From Candidatus Marithrix sp. Canyon 246 (GTDB lineage Bacteria > Pseudomonadota > Gammaproteobacteria > Beggiatoales > Beggiatoaceae), in contig NZ_MCBX01000005.1 in assembly GCF_001723685.1 (NCBI RefSeq), positions 1 through 64,000 of the forward strand: 64,000 nt of DNA, given 5' to 3'. Position 1 is the first letter of the stretch; each line of letters begins with the position of its first letter. The notes beneath the pieces were generated by a model, which was not told the DNA's origin, made no database searches, and worked only from the letters and a program-made list of their open reading frames with translations. Position numbers and translations under genes: made by a program. This document shows, piece after piece, positions 55,405-64,000 of the stretch.

Positions 55405-56042
55405 AATACATACAAAAAATGGATGCACCTGATTATTTCATCACAGAAACTGCTGACTTTAATGCGGATACAAATTGGAACGAATTGCATTGCAAACCAG
55501 ATTTGCGCCAACATTTAAGGCAGGAACAACAACAACTCTGTGCTTATTGTGAAGGTAAGTTAGAAGATAATAATTCCCATATTGAACACATAGAACCACA
55601 AGAAAAAAACCCACAACGTCGTTTTGATTATAATAATCTCATTGCATCCTGTAATGGTGGTGAGGCTTGTTGCTCGGATAACCAAAAAAATAGTTATGAC
55701 CAACTAGATATTAATTCCTGCGGACACCGTAAAAGCAATGAATTTGATAGCAAGTTATTTCTCAATCCCATAGCACAAACTGACATAAACGACTATTTCG
55801 ATTACAATCACCACACTGCCGCTATTATGCCCAGCACTGTTATGCCAAAGAAAGCGCAATATATGATTGATTTGCTAAATTTGGATAACCAATATTTGTG
55901 TAATTCAAGACATAATGCAAGAATTGTTTTAATTAAAATGGCAAAAAAATATAATAAAAACCCACAACAAATCCTCAATAGCGGTTTAGGAACTTCAACA
56001 CCATTCATTAGCTTTTTGCAAGCCTGCTTTGCCTCAAAATAG
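55401..56042 (+). CDS. ptuB: Septu-type HNH nuclease PtuB
   Basis: A 213-residue HNH endonuclease of the family paired with PtuA or retron ATPases. CAYCEGKL (about 49-56), SHIEHIEPQEKNPQRRFDYN (about 61-80) and NLIASCNGGEACCSDNQ give the zinc cysteines and the catalytic His. A further CGHRKSNEF and the C-terminal LLNLDNQYLCNSRHNAR are family features. It overlaps ptuA by four bases. No reverse transcriptase or retron RNA is visible, so this is plain Septu. Confidence 0.85.
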   Translation: MKYIQKMDAPDYFITETADFNADTNWNELHCKPDLRQHLRQEQQQLCAYCEGKLEDNNSHIEHIEPQEKNPQRRFDYNNLIASCNGGEACCSDNQKNSYDQLDINSCGHRKSNEFDSKLFLNPIAQTDINDYFDYNHHTAAIMPSTVMPKKAQYMIDLLNLDNQYLCNSRHNARIVLIKMAKKYNKNPQQILNSGLGTSTPFISFLQACFASK

Positions 56043-56052
56043 AAGGATTGAC

Positions 56053-56925
56053 TTAATTCCGAATTTCTTGAATTCCAAGTTCTCGATGTCGCACTAAAAC
56101 ACCATATTTCTGTTGTTCACTAAAATGTTGTGCCAATTGTTCTGCTAAATATACTGAGCGATGTTGCCCACCTGTACAACCTATTGCTATTGTTAAATAA
56201 CTTCTATTATCAGAAACAAATTCGGGAATCCATGTTTCTAAAAAATTTAAAATATGTTGATACATTTTATCCACTTTTGGATATTGTTGTAAAAATTCAA
56301 TTACATTATTGTCACGCCCAGTAAATTTCTTTAAATCTGCTTCCCAATGAGGGTTGGGTAAACAACGTACATCAAATACAAAATCGGTATCAAATGGTAT
56401 TCCATGTTTAAAACCAAATGAGCGAAATAGTAAAGATAATCCTTGTTTGGGGCGCAATTCAATTGCTTTATGAACTAGATTGCGTAATTGATGGATATGA
56501 GTCTGACTAGTATTAATACGAAGATCAGCTATATCTGCTAAAGGTTGAATTAATTGACGTTCATATTTAACAGCTTCTTCTAAGGATAAATCTTTGCGAG
56601 TTAATGGATGTTTACGGCGTGTTTCACTAAAACGCTTTAACAATTCGCGATTATCAGCTTCAATAAATAATATTTGATAGGCAATGGTGGTGAGGCTGAG
56701 AGTTTTTAATAGTACTTTGACATCATATTCTTCTGTAATAGTACGTGCATCTACTCCTACAGCAAAACTGTTTGATTGGTTTTGTTGATTGTTAATATGT
56801 TCAATAAAAGCTGGTAATAAACCTACCGGTAAGTTGTCGACACAACTAATGCCCATGTCTTCCAGACTATTTAAAACTATTGTTTTGCCTGATCCTGACA
56901 AACCAGTTACAATTACAAATTTCAT
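56053..56925 (-). CDS. rapZ: RNase adapter protein RapZ
   Basis: A 290-residue P-loop protein: KFVIVTGLSGSGKTIVLNSL with Walker A at about 8-15, SCVDNLPVGLLPAFI, SETRRKHPL (about 102-110), GFKHGIPFDTDFVFDVRCLP (about 178-197) and IAIGCTGGQHRS near the C-terminus. RapZ directs small RNAs to RNase E in E. coli to control GlmS; the ptsN-rpoN neighbourhood normal for rapZ is absent here. The ATG at 56925 is used because the nine upstream codons are not part of the family. Convergent with ptuB. Confidence 0.92.
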   Translation of the reverse strand: MKFVIVTGLSGSGKTIVLNSLEDMGISCVDNLPVGLLPAFIEHINNQQNQSNSFAVGVDARTITEEYDVKVLLKTLSLTTIAYQILFIEADNRELLKRFSETRRKHPLTRKDLSLEEAVKYERQLIQPLADIADLRINTSQTHIHQLRNLVHKAIELRPKQGLSLLFRSFGFKHGIPFDTDFVFDVRCLPNPHWEADLKKFTGRDNNVIEFLQQYPKVDKMYQHILNFLETWIPEFVSDNRSYLTIAIGCTGGQHRSVYLAEQLAQHFSEQQKYGVLVRHRELGIQEIRN

Positions 56926-56944
56926 TTTAATATACTGCCTTAAC

Positions 56945-56960
56945 TCCCCCAAACGGGGGA
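56945..56960. promoter_or_regulatory. GC-rich hairpin between ahcY and rapZ
   Basis: TCCCCC-AAAC-GGGGGA, a 6-bp strong stem, lies eight bases after the ahcY stop and 20 bases before the rapZ ATG. It lacks a U-run, so it is an attenuator or processing hairpin rather than a full terminator. Confidence 0.45.
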
Positions 56961-56967
56961 ATTTTAC

Positions 56968-58254
56968 TTAATAGCGATAATGCTCAGGTTTATAAGGTCC
57001 ATCTATAGATATATTTAGATATTTTGCTTGTTCTGGAGTTAATGCAGTTAAATTTGCACTTAAACGTTCTAAGTGCATATGTGCTACTTTTTCATCCAGA
57101 TGTTTAGGTAAAACATAAACCTTATTTTCATATTTATCAGCATTATTCCATAATTCAATTTGCGCAAGCACTTGATTAGTAAAAGAATTAGACATTACAA
57201 AACTAGGATGTCCAGTAGCGCATCCTAAGTTGACTAAACGCCCTTCTGCTAATAAAATTATGCGTTTGCCATCTGGGAAAATGATATGATCAACTTGTGG
57301 CTTAATGTTTTCCCATTCATATTGGCGTAAAGCTGCAACTTCAATTTCTGAATCAAAATGCCCAATATTACACACAATCGCTTGATCTCTCATTTGTTTC
57401 ATGTGTTCATGGGTGATGACATTTACATTACCAGTTGTAGTAACAAAAATATCACCTAAAGCAGCCGCTTGTTCCATAGTTACAACGCGATAACCTTCCA
57501 TAGCCGCTTGTAAAGCACAAATAGGATCAATTTCTGTAACCCATACAGTAGCACCTAAACCGCGAAATGCTTGAGCGCAACCTTTACCAACATCACCATA
57601 ACCTAAAACTACGCCAGTTTTACCAGCAATCATGACATCTGTGGCGCGTTTAATACCATCCATTAAGGATTCACGACAACCATATAAATTATCAAATTTA
57701 GACTTAGTGACTGAATCATTGACATTAAATGCAGGTACTTTTAATGAACCATCCTTCATCATTTCATACAAACGATGTACACCAGTAGTAGTTTCTTCAG
57801 ATAAGCCTTTAATATCTTTTAATAATTCAGGATATTTATCGTGCATGATTTGAGTTAAATCACCACCATCATCTAAAATCATATTTGGACGCCAATCATT
57901 TGTTCCAAAAATGGTTTGTTCTATGCACCACCAAAATTCTTCATCAGTTTCACCTTTCCAAGCAAATACTGGAATATCTTGATCTGCGATAGCTGCCGCT
58001 GCATGATCTTGAGTTGAAAAGATATTGCATGATGACCAACGTACTTCGGCTCCTAATGCTATTAAAGTTTCAATAAGTACTGCTGTTTGTACAGTCATAT
58101 GTAAACAACCAGCAATGCGAGCATCTTTTAGTGGTTTTTCATCACCATATTCTGCTCTTAATTGCATTAAACCGGGCATTTCGGTTTCTGCAATTGCAAT
58201 TTCTTGGTGCCCCCATTTAGCTAAATTAATATCAGCAATTTTATAATCAGTCAT
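56968..58254 (-). CDS. ahcY: adenosylhomocysteinase
   Basis: A 428-residue enzyme that hydrolyses S-adenosylhomocysteine to adenosine and homocysteine. NAD-binding [20 protein letters not shown] lies at about 219-238. [26 protein letters not shown] and the C-terminal KPEHYRY, with the conserved HY, are present. It lacks the ~40-residue insert of some bacterial types. It lies 25 bases after metK on the same strand: together they form the methyl-cycle operon. No SAH riboswitch fits in the short gap. Confidence 0.97.
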   Translation of the reverse strand: MTDYKIADINLAKWGHQEIAIAETEMPGLMQLRAEYGDEKPLKDARIAGCLHMTVQTAVLIETLIALGAEVRWSSCNIFSTQDHAAAAIADQDIPVFAWKGETDEEFWWCIEQTIFGTNDWRPNMILDDGGDLTQIMHDKYPELLKDIKGLSEETTTGVHRLYEMMKDGSLKVPAFNVNDSVTKSKFDNLYGCRESLMDGIKRATDVMIAGKTGVVLGYGDVGKGCAQAFRGLGATVWVTEIDPICALQAAMEGYRVVTMEQAAALGDIFVTTTGNVNVITHEHMKQMRDQAIVCNIGHFDSEIEVAALRQYEWENIKPQVDHIIFPDGKRIILLAEGRLVNLGCATGHPSFVMSNSFTNQVLAQIELWNNADKYENKVYVLPKHLDEKVAHMHLERLSANLTALTPEQAKYLNISIDGPYKPEHYRY

Positions 58255-58279
58255 ATATATATTCTCAGTAAATTAAAAA

Positions 58280-59440
58280 TTAAGCTTTAGCAGCTTCGCG
58301 TAAAATGTCAGCTTTATCAGTACGTTCCCATGTAAATTGAGATTCTTCACGTCCAAAATGACCATAAGCGGCAGTATCAGTATAAATTGGATGTAATAAA
58401 TCTAACATTGCGATTAAACCGCGTGGGCGTAAATCAAAATGCTCACGTACTAATTCAGTCATACGAATTTCATCAATGATACCAGTACCAAAAGTTTCAA
58501 CCCGAATAGATGTAGGCTCAGCAACTCCAATCGCATAAGAAACTTGAACTTCACAACGTTCAGCTAAACCAGCGGCAACAATATTCTTTGCAACATAGCG
58601 AGATGCATAAGCGGCAGATCTATCAACTTTAGAAGGATCTTTACCAGAAAATGCACCACCACCATGTCGCGCCATACCACCATAAGTATCGACAATAATT
58701 TTACGCCCTGTTAGACCGCAATCGCCCACTGGTCCACCAATTACAAAACGTCCAGTTGGATTAATATAAATGCTTGTATCTTTATCAATCCATTGTTCTG
58801 GCAATACAGGTTTAATAATTTCATCCATCACTGCTTCACGCAGAACCTTATTATCAATTTCAGGATTATGTTGAGTAGATAACACTACTGCATCAATACC
58901 AACAGGTTTATTATCAATATAACGGAATGTCACCTGACTTTTAGCATCAGGGCGTAACCAAGGTAAAGTACCATTTTTACGTACCTCGGCTTGGCGTTTT
59001 ACTAAACGGTGTGCATAAGTAATTGGAGCAGGCATTAAAACATCAGTTTCATTACTAGCATAACCAAACATTAAACCTTGATCACCGGCACCTTGTTCAT
59101 GATCGTTAGTTTCATCTACACCGATAGCAATATCATCTGATTGCTTACCAAGAGCAGATAATACTGCGCAAGATGCGGCATCAAAACCAACATCTGAACT
59201 GTTATAACCGACTTTTTTCACAGTTTCACGAACAATTTCTTCTACTTCAATTTGAGCCTTAGTTCTAATTTCTCCGGCTACGACTACCATACCGGTTTTA
59301 ACTAAAGTTTCGCAAGCAACGCGCGAATTAGGATCTTGTTTTAATAAAGCATCTAAGATAGCATCAGAAATTTGATCAGATAATTTATCTGGATGACCCT
59401 CTGACACTGATTCAGAGGTAAAAAGTAAGGTATTAGACAT
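58280..59440 (-). CDS. metK: S-adenosylmethionine synthetase
   Basis: A 386-residue enzyme that makes SAM from methionine and [23 protein letters not shown] (about 9-28), the [12 protein letters not shown] loop (about 115-126), [20 protein letters not shown] (about 260-279) and the C-terminal GHFGREES are all present. Full family length. First gene of the metK-ahcY pair; SAM supply would serve the many radical SAM and methyltransferase genes in the window. The 173 bases upstream hold a dispersed palindrome but no SAM riboswitch. Confidence 0.98.
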   Translation of the reverse strand: MSNTLLFTSESVSEGHPDKLSDQISDAILDALLKQDPNSRVACETLVKTGMVVVAGEIRTKAQIEVEEIVRETVKKVGYNSSDVGFDAASCAVLSALGKQSDDIAIGVDETNDHEQGAGDQGLMFGYASNETDVLMPAPITYAHRLVKRQAEVRKNGTLPWLRPDAKSQVTFRYIDNKPVGIDAVVLSTQHNPEIDNKVLREAVMDEIIKPVLPEQWIDKDTSIYINPTGRFVIGGPVGDCGLTGRKIIVDTYGGMARHGGGAFSGKDPSKVDRSAAYASRYVAKNIVAAGLAERCEVQVSYAIGVAEPTSIRVETFGTGIIDEIRMTELVREHFDLRPRGLIAMLDLLHPIYTDTAAYGHFGREESQFTWERTDKADILREAAKA

Positions 59441-59554
59441 AATATTTCTTTTAATTTGGCGTAACTAATCAATTATAGCATAATTGTTTATGCGATTTTC
59501 ATGCACAAAATATTTTGATTGGCTAATAATGTTATAATAAAGATTTTGACCTAA

Positions 59555-59587
59555 AGACCTGTCAGGTTTTTAAAACCTGACAGGTCT
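59555..59587. repeat. dispersed palindrome (33 bp), inverted version
   Basis: AGACCTGTCAGGTTTT-T-AAAACCTGACAGGTCT, perfect 16-base arms. It lies 27 bases before the P63C-like nuclease gene, in the divergent gap with metK; followed by GAGACTT, as the short copies are followed by GAGAGTT. Confidence 0.85.
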
Positions 59588-59613
59588 GAGACTTATTATG
59601 AGGAATATTATTT

Positions 59614-60687
59614 ATGCAAGAAGCTATACATTATGGAAAAGTTGAATTAATACCGGGTATAATTTGTGATGGATATGTGTTAAATGATGGCACAGCAGTT
59701 ATGAGTGAACGTGGTACTGCTGATTTGTTGGGAATGAACCAAATGGCATTAAACCGCATGAAGACTACTTGGCCTCCAAAAACGCTTCAGCCCTTTATTG
59801 ATCAGGGTTTGGGCATGAAGACTACTTTAGTAAAAGTGGTATCCCAAAATAGCCCTTATGAAGGTAGGAAAATTGTTGTGTACAATACTAATTTTATAGA
59901 AGCAATCATTCGTGCTTATGTTATGGCATCTGCACATAGCGCACTTCAGAAAAATCAATTGCATATTGGAAAAAGATGTTCTATCTTAGTTTGTGCTTTG
60001 ACTAGAACTGCATTAGAAGTTTCTATAAAACAAGCCGCTGGCTTATCTATTGATATTCAGAAAACTGCTCAGCAGCATTATCAAGATGCCGCTAAATTAC
60101 TCAAAGACTTTGGTTTTAGTTGTTCAGTTAATGAAGATGTTGCCATAAAAAAAGACATTACAAAATTCCTTGATGTTCCTGAAAGTACCTTAAATAGTTT
60201 TCTTAGAAAACATCAAAATGAAATTCAACCGATTAAATTAGATTACTCAACCATCCGTTCAATGGGTTATAAAGCTCCACGCATGAACGGTTATCACTTA
60301 GAAGATGTTGGTAAAATAGCTGTTGGCATGGATACGGTAATTGGAATCGAATGGCGGAAAGTTTTGACTAAAGTTTTTGCTGGATTTGGTTTGCACTGTA
60401 ATTATCCTATCGGTAACTACAAAGCTGATTTCTTTATTGAAAAGCTGATGCTAATTTTAGAATGTAACGGTTATGATAACCATCAATACTATGACAAAAA
60501 ACTAGAAAAACAACGAGAACAGTTTATTAAACAACGCTATAGTATGGTGCGTTTCCATCATAAAATTCAGTTAGAAACTTTGTTTAATGGTATTTTGCAA
60601 GCTAAAATCGGAACAGTTATTAAGTTATATAATATCAAAGATATATATAATAATAATACTAGTAATTCCTTACATGATTATCTTTAA
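59614..60687 (+). CDS. P63C-like N-domain fused to a DUF559/Vsr-like nuclease domain
   Basis: A 357-residue protein of unusual build. Residues about 1-145 resemble the P63C-type phage/plasmid domain: ICDGYVLNDGTAVMSERGTA, QPFIDQGLG, then HIGKRCSILVCALTRTALEV. A middle segment (about 180-235) has a helix-turn-helix-like KFLDVPESTLNSFLRKHQ. Residues about 255-325 look like a small restriction-type nuclease: YKADFF (Asp272), LILECNGYDNHQYYDKKLE (Glu283, with Asn in place of the second acid) and MVRFHHK. I know no characterised protein of this build. It lies 17 bases before an AlbA_2/Schlafen-like gene. A DNA- or phage-directed role is inference. Confidence 0.6.
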   Translation: MQEAIHYGKVELIPGIICDGYVLNDGTAVMSERGTADLLGMNQMALNRMKTTWPPKTLQPFIDQGLGMKTTLVKVVSQNSPYEGRKIVVYNTNFIEAIIRAYVMASAHSALQKNQLHIGKRCSILVCALTRTALEVSIKQAAGLSIDIQKTAQQHYQDAAKLLKDFGFSCSVNEDVAIKKDITKFLDVPESTLNSFLRKHQNEIQPIKLDYSTIRSMGYKAPRMNGYHLEDVGKIAVGMDTVIGIEWRKVLTKVFAGFGLHCNYPIGNYKADFFIEKLMLILECNGYDNHQYYDKKLEKQREQFIKQRYSMVRFHHKIQLETLFNGILQAKIGTVIKLYNIKDIYNNNTSNSLHDYL

Positions 60688-60704
60688 TAATATCTATCAC
60701 ATTT

Positions 60705-61862
60705 ATGGAAAATATAACAGCATCTGCCAATTTAGATAAATTAATCGCACAAGGTGAAAATAGTGGCTTAGAATTTAAATCAGTTAAAGTTAGTGTTGAT
60801 AAAATTGCTAAAGAATTTGTTGCTTTTTCAAATAGTCAAGGTGGTATCTTATTGTTAGGTGTTGAAGATAATGGCGATATTACTGGAGTTGAAGAATCTA
60901 ATAAAAATTATGAAGAATGGATTACTAATATTGCTAGAAATAATGTGAATCCTCCCATTGATATTGAGATAGAACAGATTCATTATCATAATAAGCTGAT
61001 TTATAAAGTCGAAATAGCTAAAGGTAAAGATAAACCTTATCAAACTTATAAACATCAATTTTTAATTCGTATTGGTTCAACAAATCGTATAGCAACTCAA
61101 GCTGAATTAATGCGTTTATTTCAACAAAGTGGTGTTTTTCATTATGACCAAATAGCTGTTGATCGTACTTCAATTAAAGATTTGAATTTAAATAAAATTG
61201 ATCAGTATTTTGACAATTATCAAATAGATTTTTTGCAAGAAGAAAATCATGAAAGTATATTAATTAATACTGATATATTAACTGAATCTGGTCAAGCAAC
61301 TATAGCTGGATTATTAATTTTTGGAATTAATCCACAACGTTATTTACATAATGCTTCTATTTCTTTTGCCCACTTTGCAGGTTCAGATATTACAGAGGAA
61401 CTGATTGATAAGCAAGTGGTTACTGGTAATCTTGATTTTCAAATTGATACTATGTTGGCTATTATTAAAAATAATATACTTAATCCTTCTATTATTAAAG
61501 GAGCTAAAACAGTAAATACTAATTTCATTTATCCAGATAAAGTTTTTCGCGAATTACTGGTAAATGCTTGTGTACATAGAAATTATGCAATCAGTGGTTC
61601 CAGAATTAGAATTTTTATGTATGATGATAGGATTGAATTTATTAGCCCCGGGCGTTTACCCAATAGCGTGTCTATTGAAAAAATTAAATTAGGTGTTTCT
61701 TACGCTCCTAATCCAATTATAGTAAAATTTATGGAAAATTTACGTTATATAGACAAATTGGGGCGAGGATTACCTATGGTATATAGAACCGCTAAACAGC
61801 AAAATAAAGAAGTTATATTTCAAGAAATAGGTGAAGAATTTTCTGTCACTCTACCATTTTAA
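60705..61862 (+). CDS. Schlafen AlbA_2 / RecG-like ATP-binding protein
   Basis: A 385-residue protein with an N-terminal AlbA_2 (Schlafen-type) domain, ENSGLEFKS (about 18-26) and VAFSNSQGGILLLGVEDNG (about 39-57), and a C-terminal GHKL-like HATPase_c_4 domain, ELLVNACVHRNYAISGSRIR (about 286-305), then EFISPGRLPNSV and RGLPMVYR. Members are often called transcriptional regulators or RecG-like helicases; some are part of defence islands. It sits 17 bases behind the P63C-like nuclease fusion, probably in one operon. Confidence 0.8.
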   Translation: MENITASANLDKLIAQGENSGLEFKSVKVSVDKIAKEFVAFSNSQGGILLLGVEDNGDITGVEESNKNYEEWITNIARNNVNPPIDIEIEQIHYHNKLIYKVEIAKGKDKPYQTYKHQFLIRIGSTNRIATQAELMRLFQQSGVFHYDQIAVDRTSIKDLNLNKIDQYFDNYQIDFLQEENHESILINTDILTESGQATIAGLLIFGINPQRYLHNASISFAHFAGSDITEELIDKQVVTGNLDFQIDTMLAIIKNNILNPSIIKGAKTVNTNFIYPDKVFRELLVNACVHRNYAISGSRIRIFMYDDRIEFISPGRLPNSVSIEKIKLGVSYAPNPIIVKFMENLRYIDKLGRGLPMVYRTAKQQNKEVIFQEIGEEFSVTLPF

Positions 61863-61894
61863 ATCAACACCTTATTAACATATTGGAGAAAAAA

Positions 61895-63019
61895 ATGAAA
61901 TTTGATTGGCTTATTGTTGGAGCTGGTTTTACTGGCAGTGTATTAGCTGAACGTATTGCTTCTCAATTAAACCAAAAAGTCTTAATTGTTGAACAACGTG
62001 ATCATATTGCTGGTAATGCTTATGATTATTATGATGAACAAGGTATATTGGTACATAAATATGGACCACATATTTTTCATGCTAATGCACAGTATATTTG
62101 GGATTATTTAGCTCAATTTACTGAATGGCGCAGTTATTATCATCAGGTTTTAGGAGTTGTTGATGGTAAAGAAGTACCAATTCCTTTTAATTTAAATACT
62201 TTATCTGCTTTATTTCCAAGTCATTATGCTGAGAAATTATCACAGCAATTAATTGAGGAATATGGCTTTAATGTTAAAGTGCCGATTTTGAAAATTCGTG
62301 AAACTGCTAAAAATAATGATTTAAAATTTTTAGCTGATTATATTTATGATAATGTGTTTCATAAATATACCTTAAAACAATGGGAATTAAAACCAGAAGA
62401 GTTAGCACCATCAGTAACGGCGCGGGTGCCAATTTATATTAGTCGTGATAATCGCTATTTTCAGGATAGTTATCAGGGTTTACCTAAGCATGGTTATACG
62501 GCTTTGTTTAGAAGTATGTTAAATCATCCTAATATCAAAGTGTTATTGAATACTTCATATCAAGAAATAATGAATGATATTCAATATAAGCGTATGATTT
62601 TCACTGGACCAATTGATGAGTTTTTTGAACATACACATGGGGAATTGCCTTATCGTAGCTTAGATTTTAAGTTCCATTATACTGAACAAGATCAAATGCA
62701 AGCGGTTGGAACTGTGAATTATCCGAATGAGTATAATTATACTAGAATCACAGAGTTTAAACATTTAACTGGTCAACGTAGTTATGGCAGTAGCTATATA
62801 GAAGAATATCCACAAGCTTATAAACGTGGTGAAAATGTTCCTTATTATCCAATTCCAAAAGATGAATATAAAGAATTATATAAAAAGTATCAGCAAGAAG
62901 CGGAAAAACTGAAAGGTGAAGTGTTATTTGCGGGGCGTTTAGCTGAGTATCAATATTATAATATGGATCAAGCTGTTGCGCGAGCTTTGCATTTGTTTAA
63001 AAACCTGACAGGTTTTTAA
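61895..63019 (+). CDS. glf: UDP-galactopyranose mutase
   Basis: A 374-residue flavoenzyme that interconverts UDP-galactopyranose and UDP-galactofuranose. The FAD motif DWLIVGAGFTGSVLAERIA is at the N-terminus. GNAYDYYDEQG, YGPHIFHANAQYIWDYL (about 58-74), TLKQWELKPEEL (about 155-166) and the active-site FAGRLAEYQYYNMDQ (about 345-359) are present. The ATG at 61895 follows GGAG by six bases and is chosen over the TTG at 61883. The last codons (FKNLTGF and the stop) are formed by the left arm of a dispersed palindrome, so the element has replaced the natural C-terminal end. No galactofuranosyltransferase nearby. Confidence 0.95.
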   Translation: MKFDWLIVGAGFTGSVLAERIASQLNQKVLIVEQRDHIAGNAYDYYDEQGILVHKYGPHIFHANAQYIWDYLAQFTEWRSYYHQVLGVVDGKEVPIPFNLNTLSALFPSHYAEKLSQQLIEEYGFNVKVPILKIRETAKNNDLKFLADYIYDNVFHKYTLKQWELKPEELAPSVTARVPIYISRDNRYFQDSYQGLPKHGYTALFRSMLNHPNIKVLLNTSYQEIMNDIQYKRMIFTGPIDEFFEHTHGELPYRSLDFKFHYTEQDQMQAVGTVNYPNEYNYTRITEFKHLTGQRSYGSSYIEEYPQAYKRGENVPYYPIPKDEYKELYKKYQQEAEKLKGEVLFAGRLAEYQYYNMDQAVARALHLFKNLTGF

Positions 63020-63033
63020 AACCTGTCAGGTTT
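63001..63033. repeat. dispersed palindrome overlapping the glf 3' end
   Basis: AAACCTGACAGGTTTT-T-AAAACCTGTCAGGTTT, perfect 16-base arms. The left arm encodes the final glf residues and its TAA. It separates glf from a convergent gene ending at 63046. Confidence 0.88.
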
Positions 63034-63045
63034 ATATGCTAACTA

Positions 63046-64000
63046 CTATTCAGTAGCTGCTTCTGCAGGTGGCAAAGCAAATAGTTTTTGCTTGTCACCT
63101 CGAGGATAAGTAATCAAAAAGTCTTTTAAGCCATCTCCATTGCTATCTTCAATGTCGGTAACTCCATAACTTTCTGTTGCTTCTCCTTTTTCTACAAAAT
63201 AATCCAATTTGCCTGTATAAGCTTTTTCACCAAGTTTAAAGGATAAAATTCCTTTTTCGGTTAATGATGCTTCTTCAGCTTGTTGAATTAAGGCATTTGA
63301 GGCTGGTGCTGGATATAGCACTTGTTCACGTTTTTGCCCGTCTTTTTCAAAGACTAATACAACTAAATCGCCTTTAACTTTGAAGCCAACTTTCTCTTCA
63401 GCTTCAGCTGGTTCACTTGCTAATGCTGCTCTGCCACTAAACCAAACTGTGTTGTTGACAGGTACTTGAATATTACCTTCTTCAGTGATATTGATTTTTG
63501 ATATTTCAATTGCAGCTAATAAAGCTTTTAGCGTTGCTAAGTCTTGCGGCGCTGGATGAGATTCAACTTCGATACCATAATCAGTTTTAAAGTACACTGT
63601 ATTTCCAAATCCTAAGCGTAGTGATTGATCAGCAGCGGGGGTTTGAGAATCATCAACACGTTTTACTTTAATTGGAGTAACTGCAAAAGTTACATCGCCA
63701 ACTTTAAGTTGTAGATTTCCACTCTTATCGTTTTGATCCATAATAAAGTTATTAGCTGCAAATACTTGTAGAGCATTAATAGTAATTAACAAACCTTTAC
63801 CATCTACAACTAGATCAGCAGATAAATCTACTGCTAGAGAATCTATAAAGCCCGGTAGAGTTTGAGTTAAGTCAACATTGAAAGGTATATTATCTGCTTT
63901 GCTAAATTTAACGCCAGTACCTAATTTAGCATCAGCAAGAAAATCTACACCATCACCAATGATAATATCAGTGACTTCACTATTTGCTGCAATTGTTAAG
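63046..64000 (-). CDS. large secreted or surface protein, C-terminal part only
   Basis: The frame is open from the window edge (last full codon at 63999) to 63046, giving about 317 residues; the start lies outside. A TTG-initiated 248-residue version at 63792 is not a natural start, since the homogeneous upstream sequence (VDFLADAKLGTGVKF, then FNVDLTQTLPGFIDSLAVDL) continues the same style. The protein is rich in alternating beta-type segments with few cysteines. Near its end DIEDSNGDGLKDF is a calcium-binding DxNxDGxxD loop, as in EF-hand, dockerin or FG-GAP-like repeats. I do not recognise a named family. An extracellular role is inferred from composition. Confidence 0.65.
   Translation of the reverse strand, partial: LTIAANSEVTDIIIGDGVDFLADAKLGTGVKFSKADNIPFNVDLTQTLPGFIDSLAVDLSADLVVDGKGLLITINALQVFAANNFIMDQNDKSGNLQLKVGDVTFAVTPIKVKRVDDSQTPAADQSLRLGFGNTVYFKTDYGIEVESHPAPQDLATLKALLAAIEISKINITEEGNIQVPVNNTVWFSGRAALASEPAEAEEKVGFKVKGDLVVLVFEKDGQKREQVLYPAPASNALIQQAEEASLTEKGILSFKLGEKAYTGKLDYFVEKGEATESYGVTDIEDSNGDGLKDFLITYPRGDKQKLFALPPAEAATE

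Noticed and set aside
54783..55514. Minus-strand frames opposite ptuA and ptuB
   Set aside because: Shadows of genes with intact ATPase and HNH motifs.
54364..56042. Retron-type defence system
   Set aside because: The ATPase/HNH pair also occurs in retrons, but no reverse transcriptase or structured retron RNA is visible nearby.
59441..59613. SAM or SAH riboswitch ahead of metK-ahcY
   Set aside because: The gap holds only a dispersed palindrome and AT-rich sequence; no conserved riboswitch helices could be traced.
15553..63045. Dispersed palindromes as a CRISPR array
   Set aside because: The copies are kilobases apart, not regularly spaced, with no spacers.

Overview
The window is a strongly AT-rich chromosomal segment of a gammaproteobacterium. 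The signs are an infC-rpmI-rplT-pheS block, LptG, RapZ, EpmB, YgfZ, a Pil-Chp chemosensory cluster, a UbiM-type ubiquinone hydroxylase and a form IA RuBisCO operon with cbbQ and cbbO. Together these suggest an autotrophic, probably sulfur-oxidising, gliding or twitching bacterium of the Beggiatoa/Thiotrichales kind. That placement is inferred from gene content; no rRNA gene is present.

Layout. 1-5.7 kb: a cut-off AAA-ATPase-like gene, an MNT/HEPN toxin-antitoxin remnant, ygfZ, a VWA/DUF4381 pair, a radical SAM gene, a methyltransferase and a dead DUF4143 ATPase. 5.7-11.9 kb: tRNA-Val(GAC), thrS, infC (probable ATC start), rpmI, rplT, pheS without pheT, a Sel1-repeat lipoprotein and tyrA. 12-15.6 kb (minus strand): a YhaO-like nuclease, a lone GspF/PilC-like protein and lptG. 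15.6-25.8 kb is an accessory, decaying region: an IS1 remnant, an L-amino-acid-oxidase-like flavoenzyme, three copies (one nearly intact, two broken) of a secreted MACPF-like + LamG protein, HicAB, a broken RelE module and a broken AAA ATPase. 25.9-35.8 kb: ubiM, cbbLS-x-cbbQO, a TtcA-like enzyme, a PstS-like lipoprotein and gshA. 35.9-43.8 kb: pilG-pilH-pilI-pilJ, a ChpA split over two genes, and a ChpC/CheW-like gene. 43.8-53.4 kb: thrB, DUF29, an arsenosugar-type radical SAM/glycosyltransferase operon, an SDR, prmA, epmB, a PilN/GspL-like protein and a dicarboxylate symporter. 53.4-56 kb: an orphan Cas6/Cmx6-family gene and a Septu-type ptuAB pair. 56-59.4 kb: rapZ, ahcY and metK. 59.6-61.9 kb: an unusual P63C-like/nuclease fusion next to a Schlafen AlbA_2 protein. 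The window ends with glf and a cut-off secreted protein.

Two themes run through the window. First, a dispersed palindrome (arms AGACCTGACAGGTTTT or its variant) occurs ten times, often between convergent genes, where it could terminate both transcripts; at glf it forms the end of the reading frame. Second, the MACPF-like/LamG copies keep a near-identical scaffold but carry different LamG domains, which suggests cassette exchange in a variable surface or secreted protein. Defence and toxin genes (Septu, HicAB, MNT/HEPN, RelBE remnant, orphan Cas6, P63C-nuclease/AlbA_2) cluster around these repeats.
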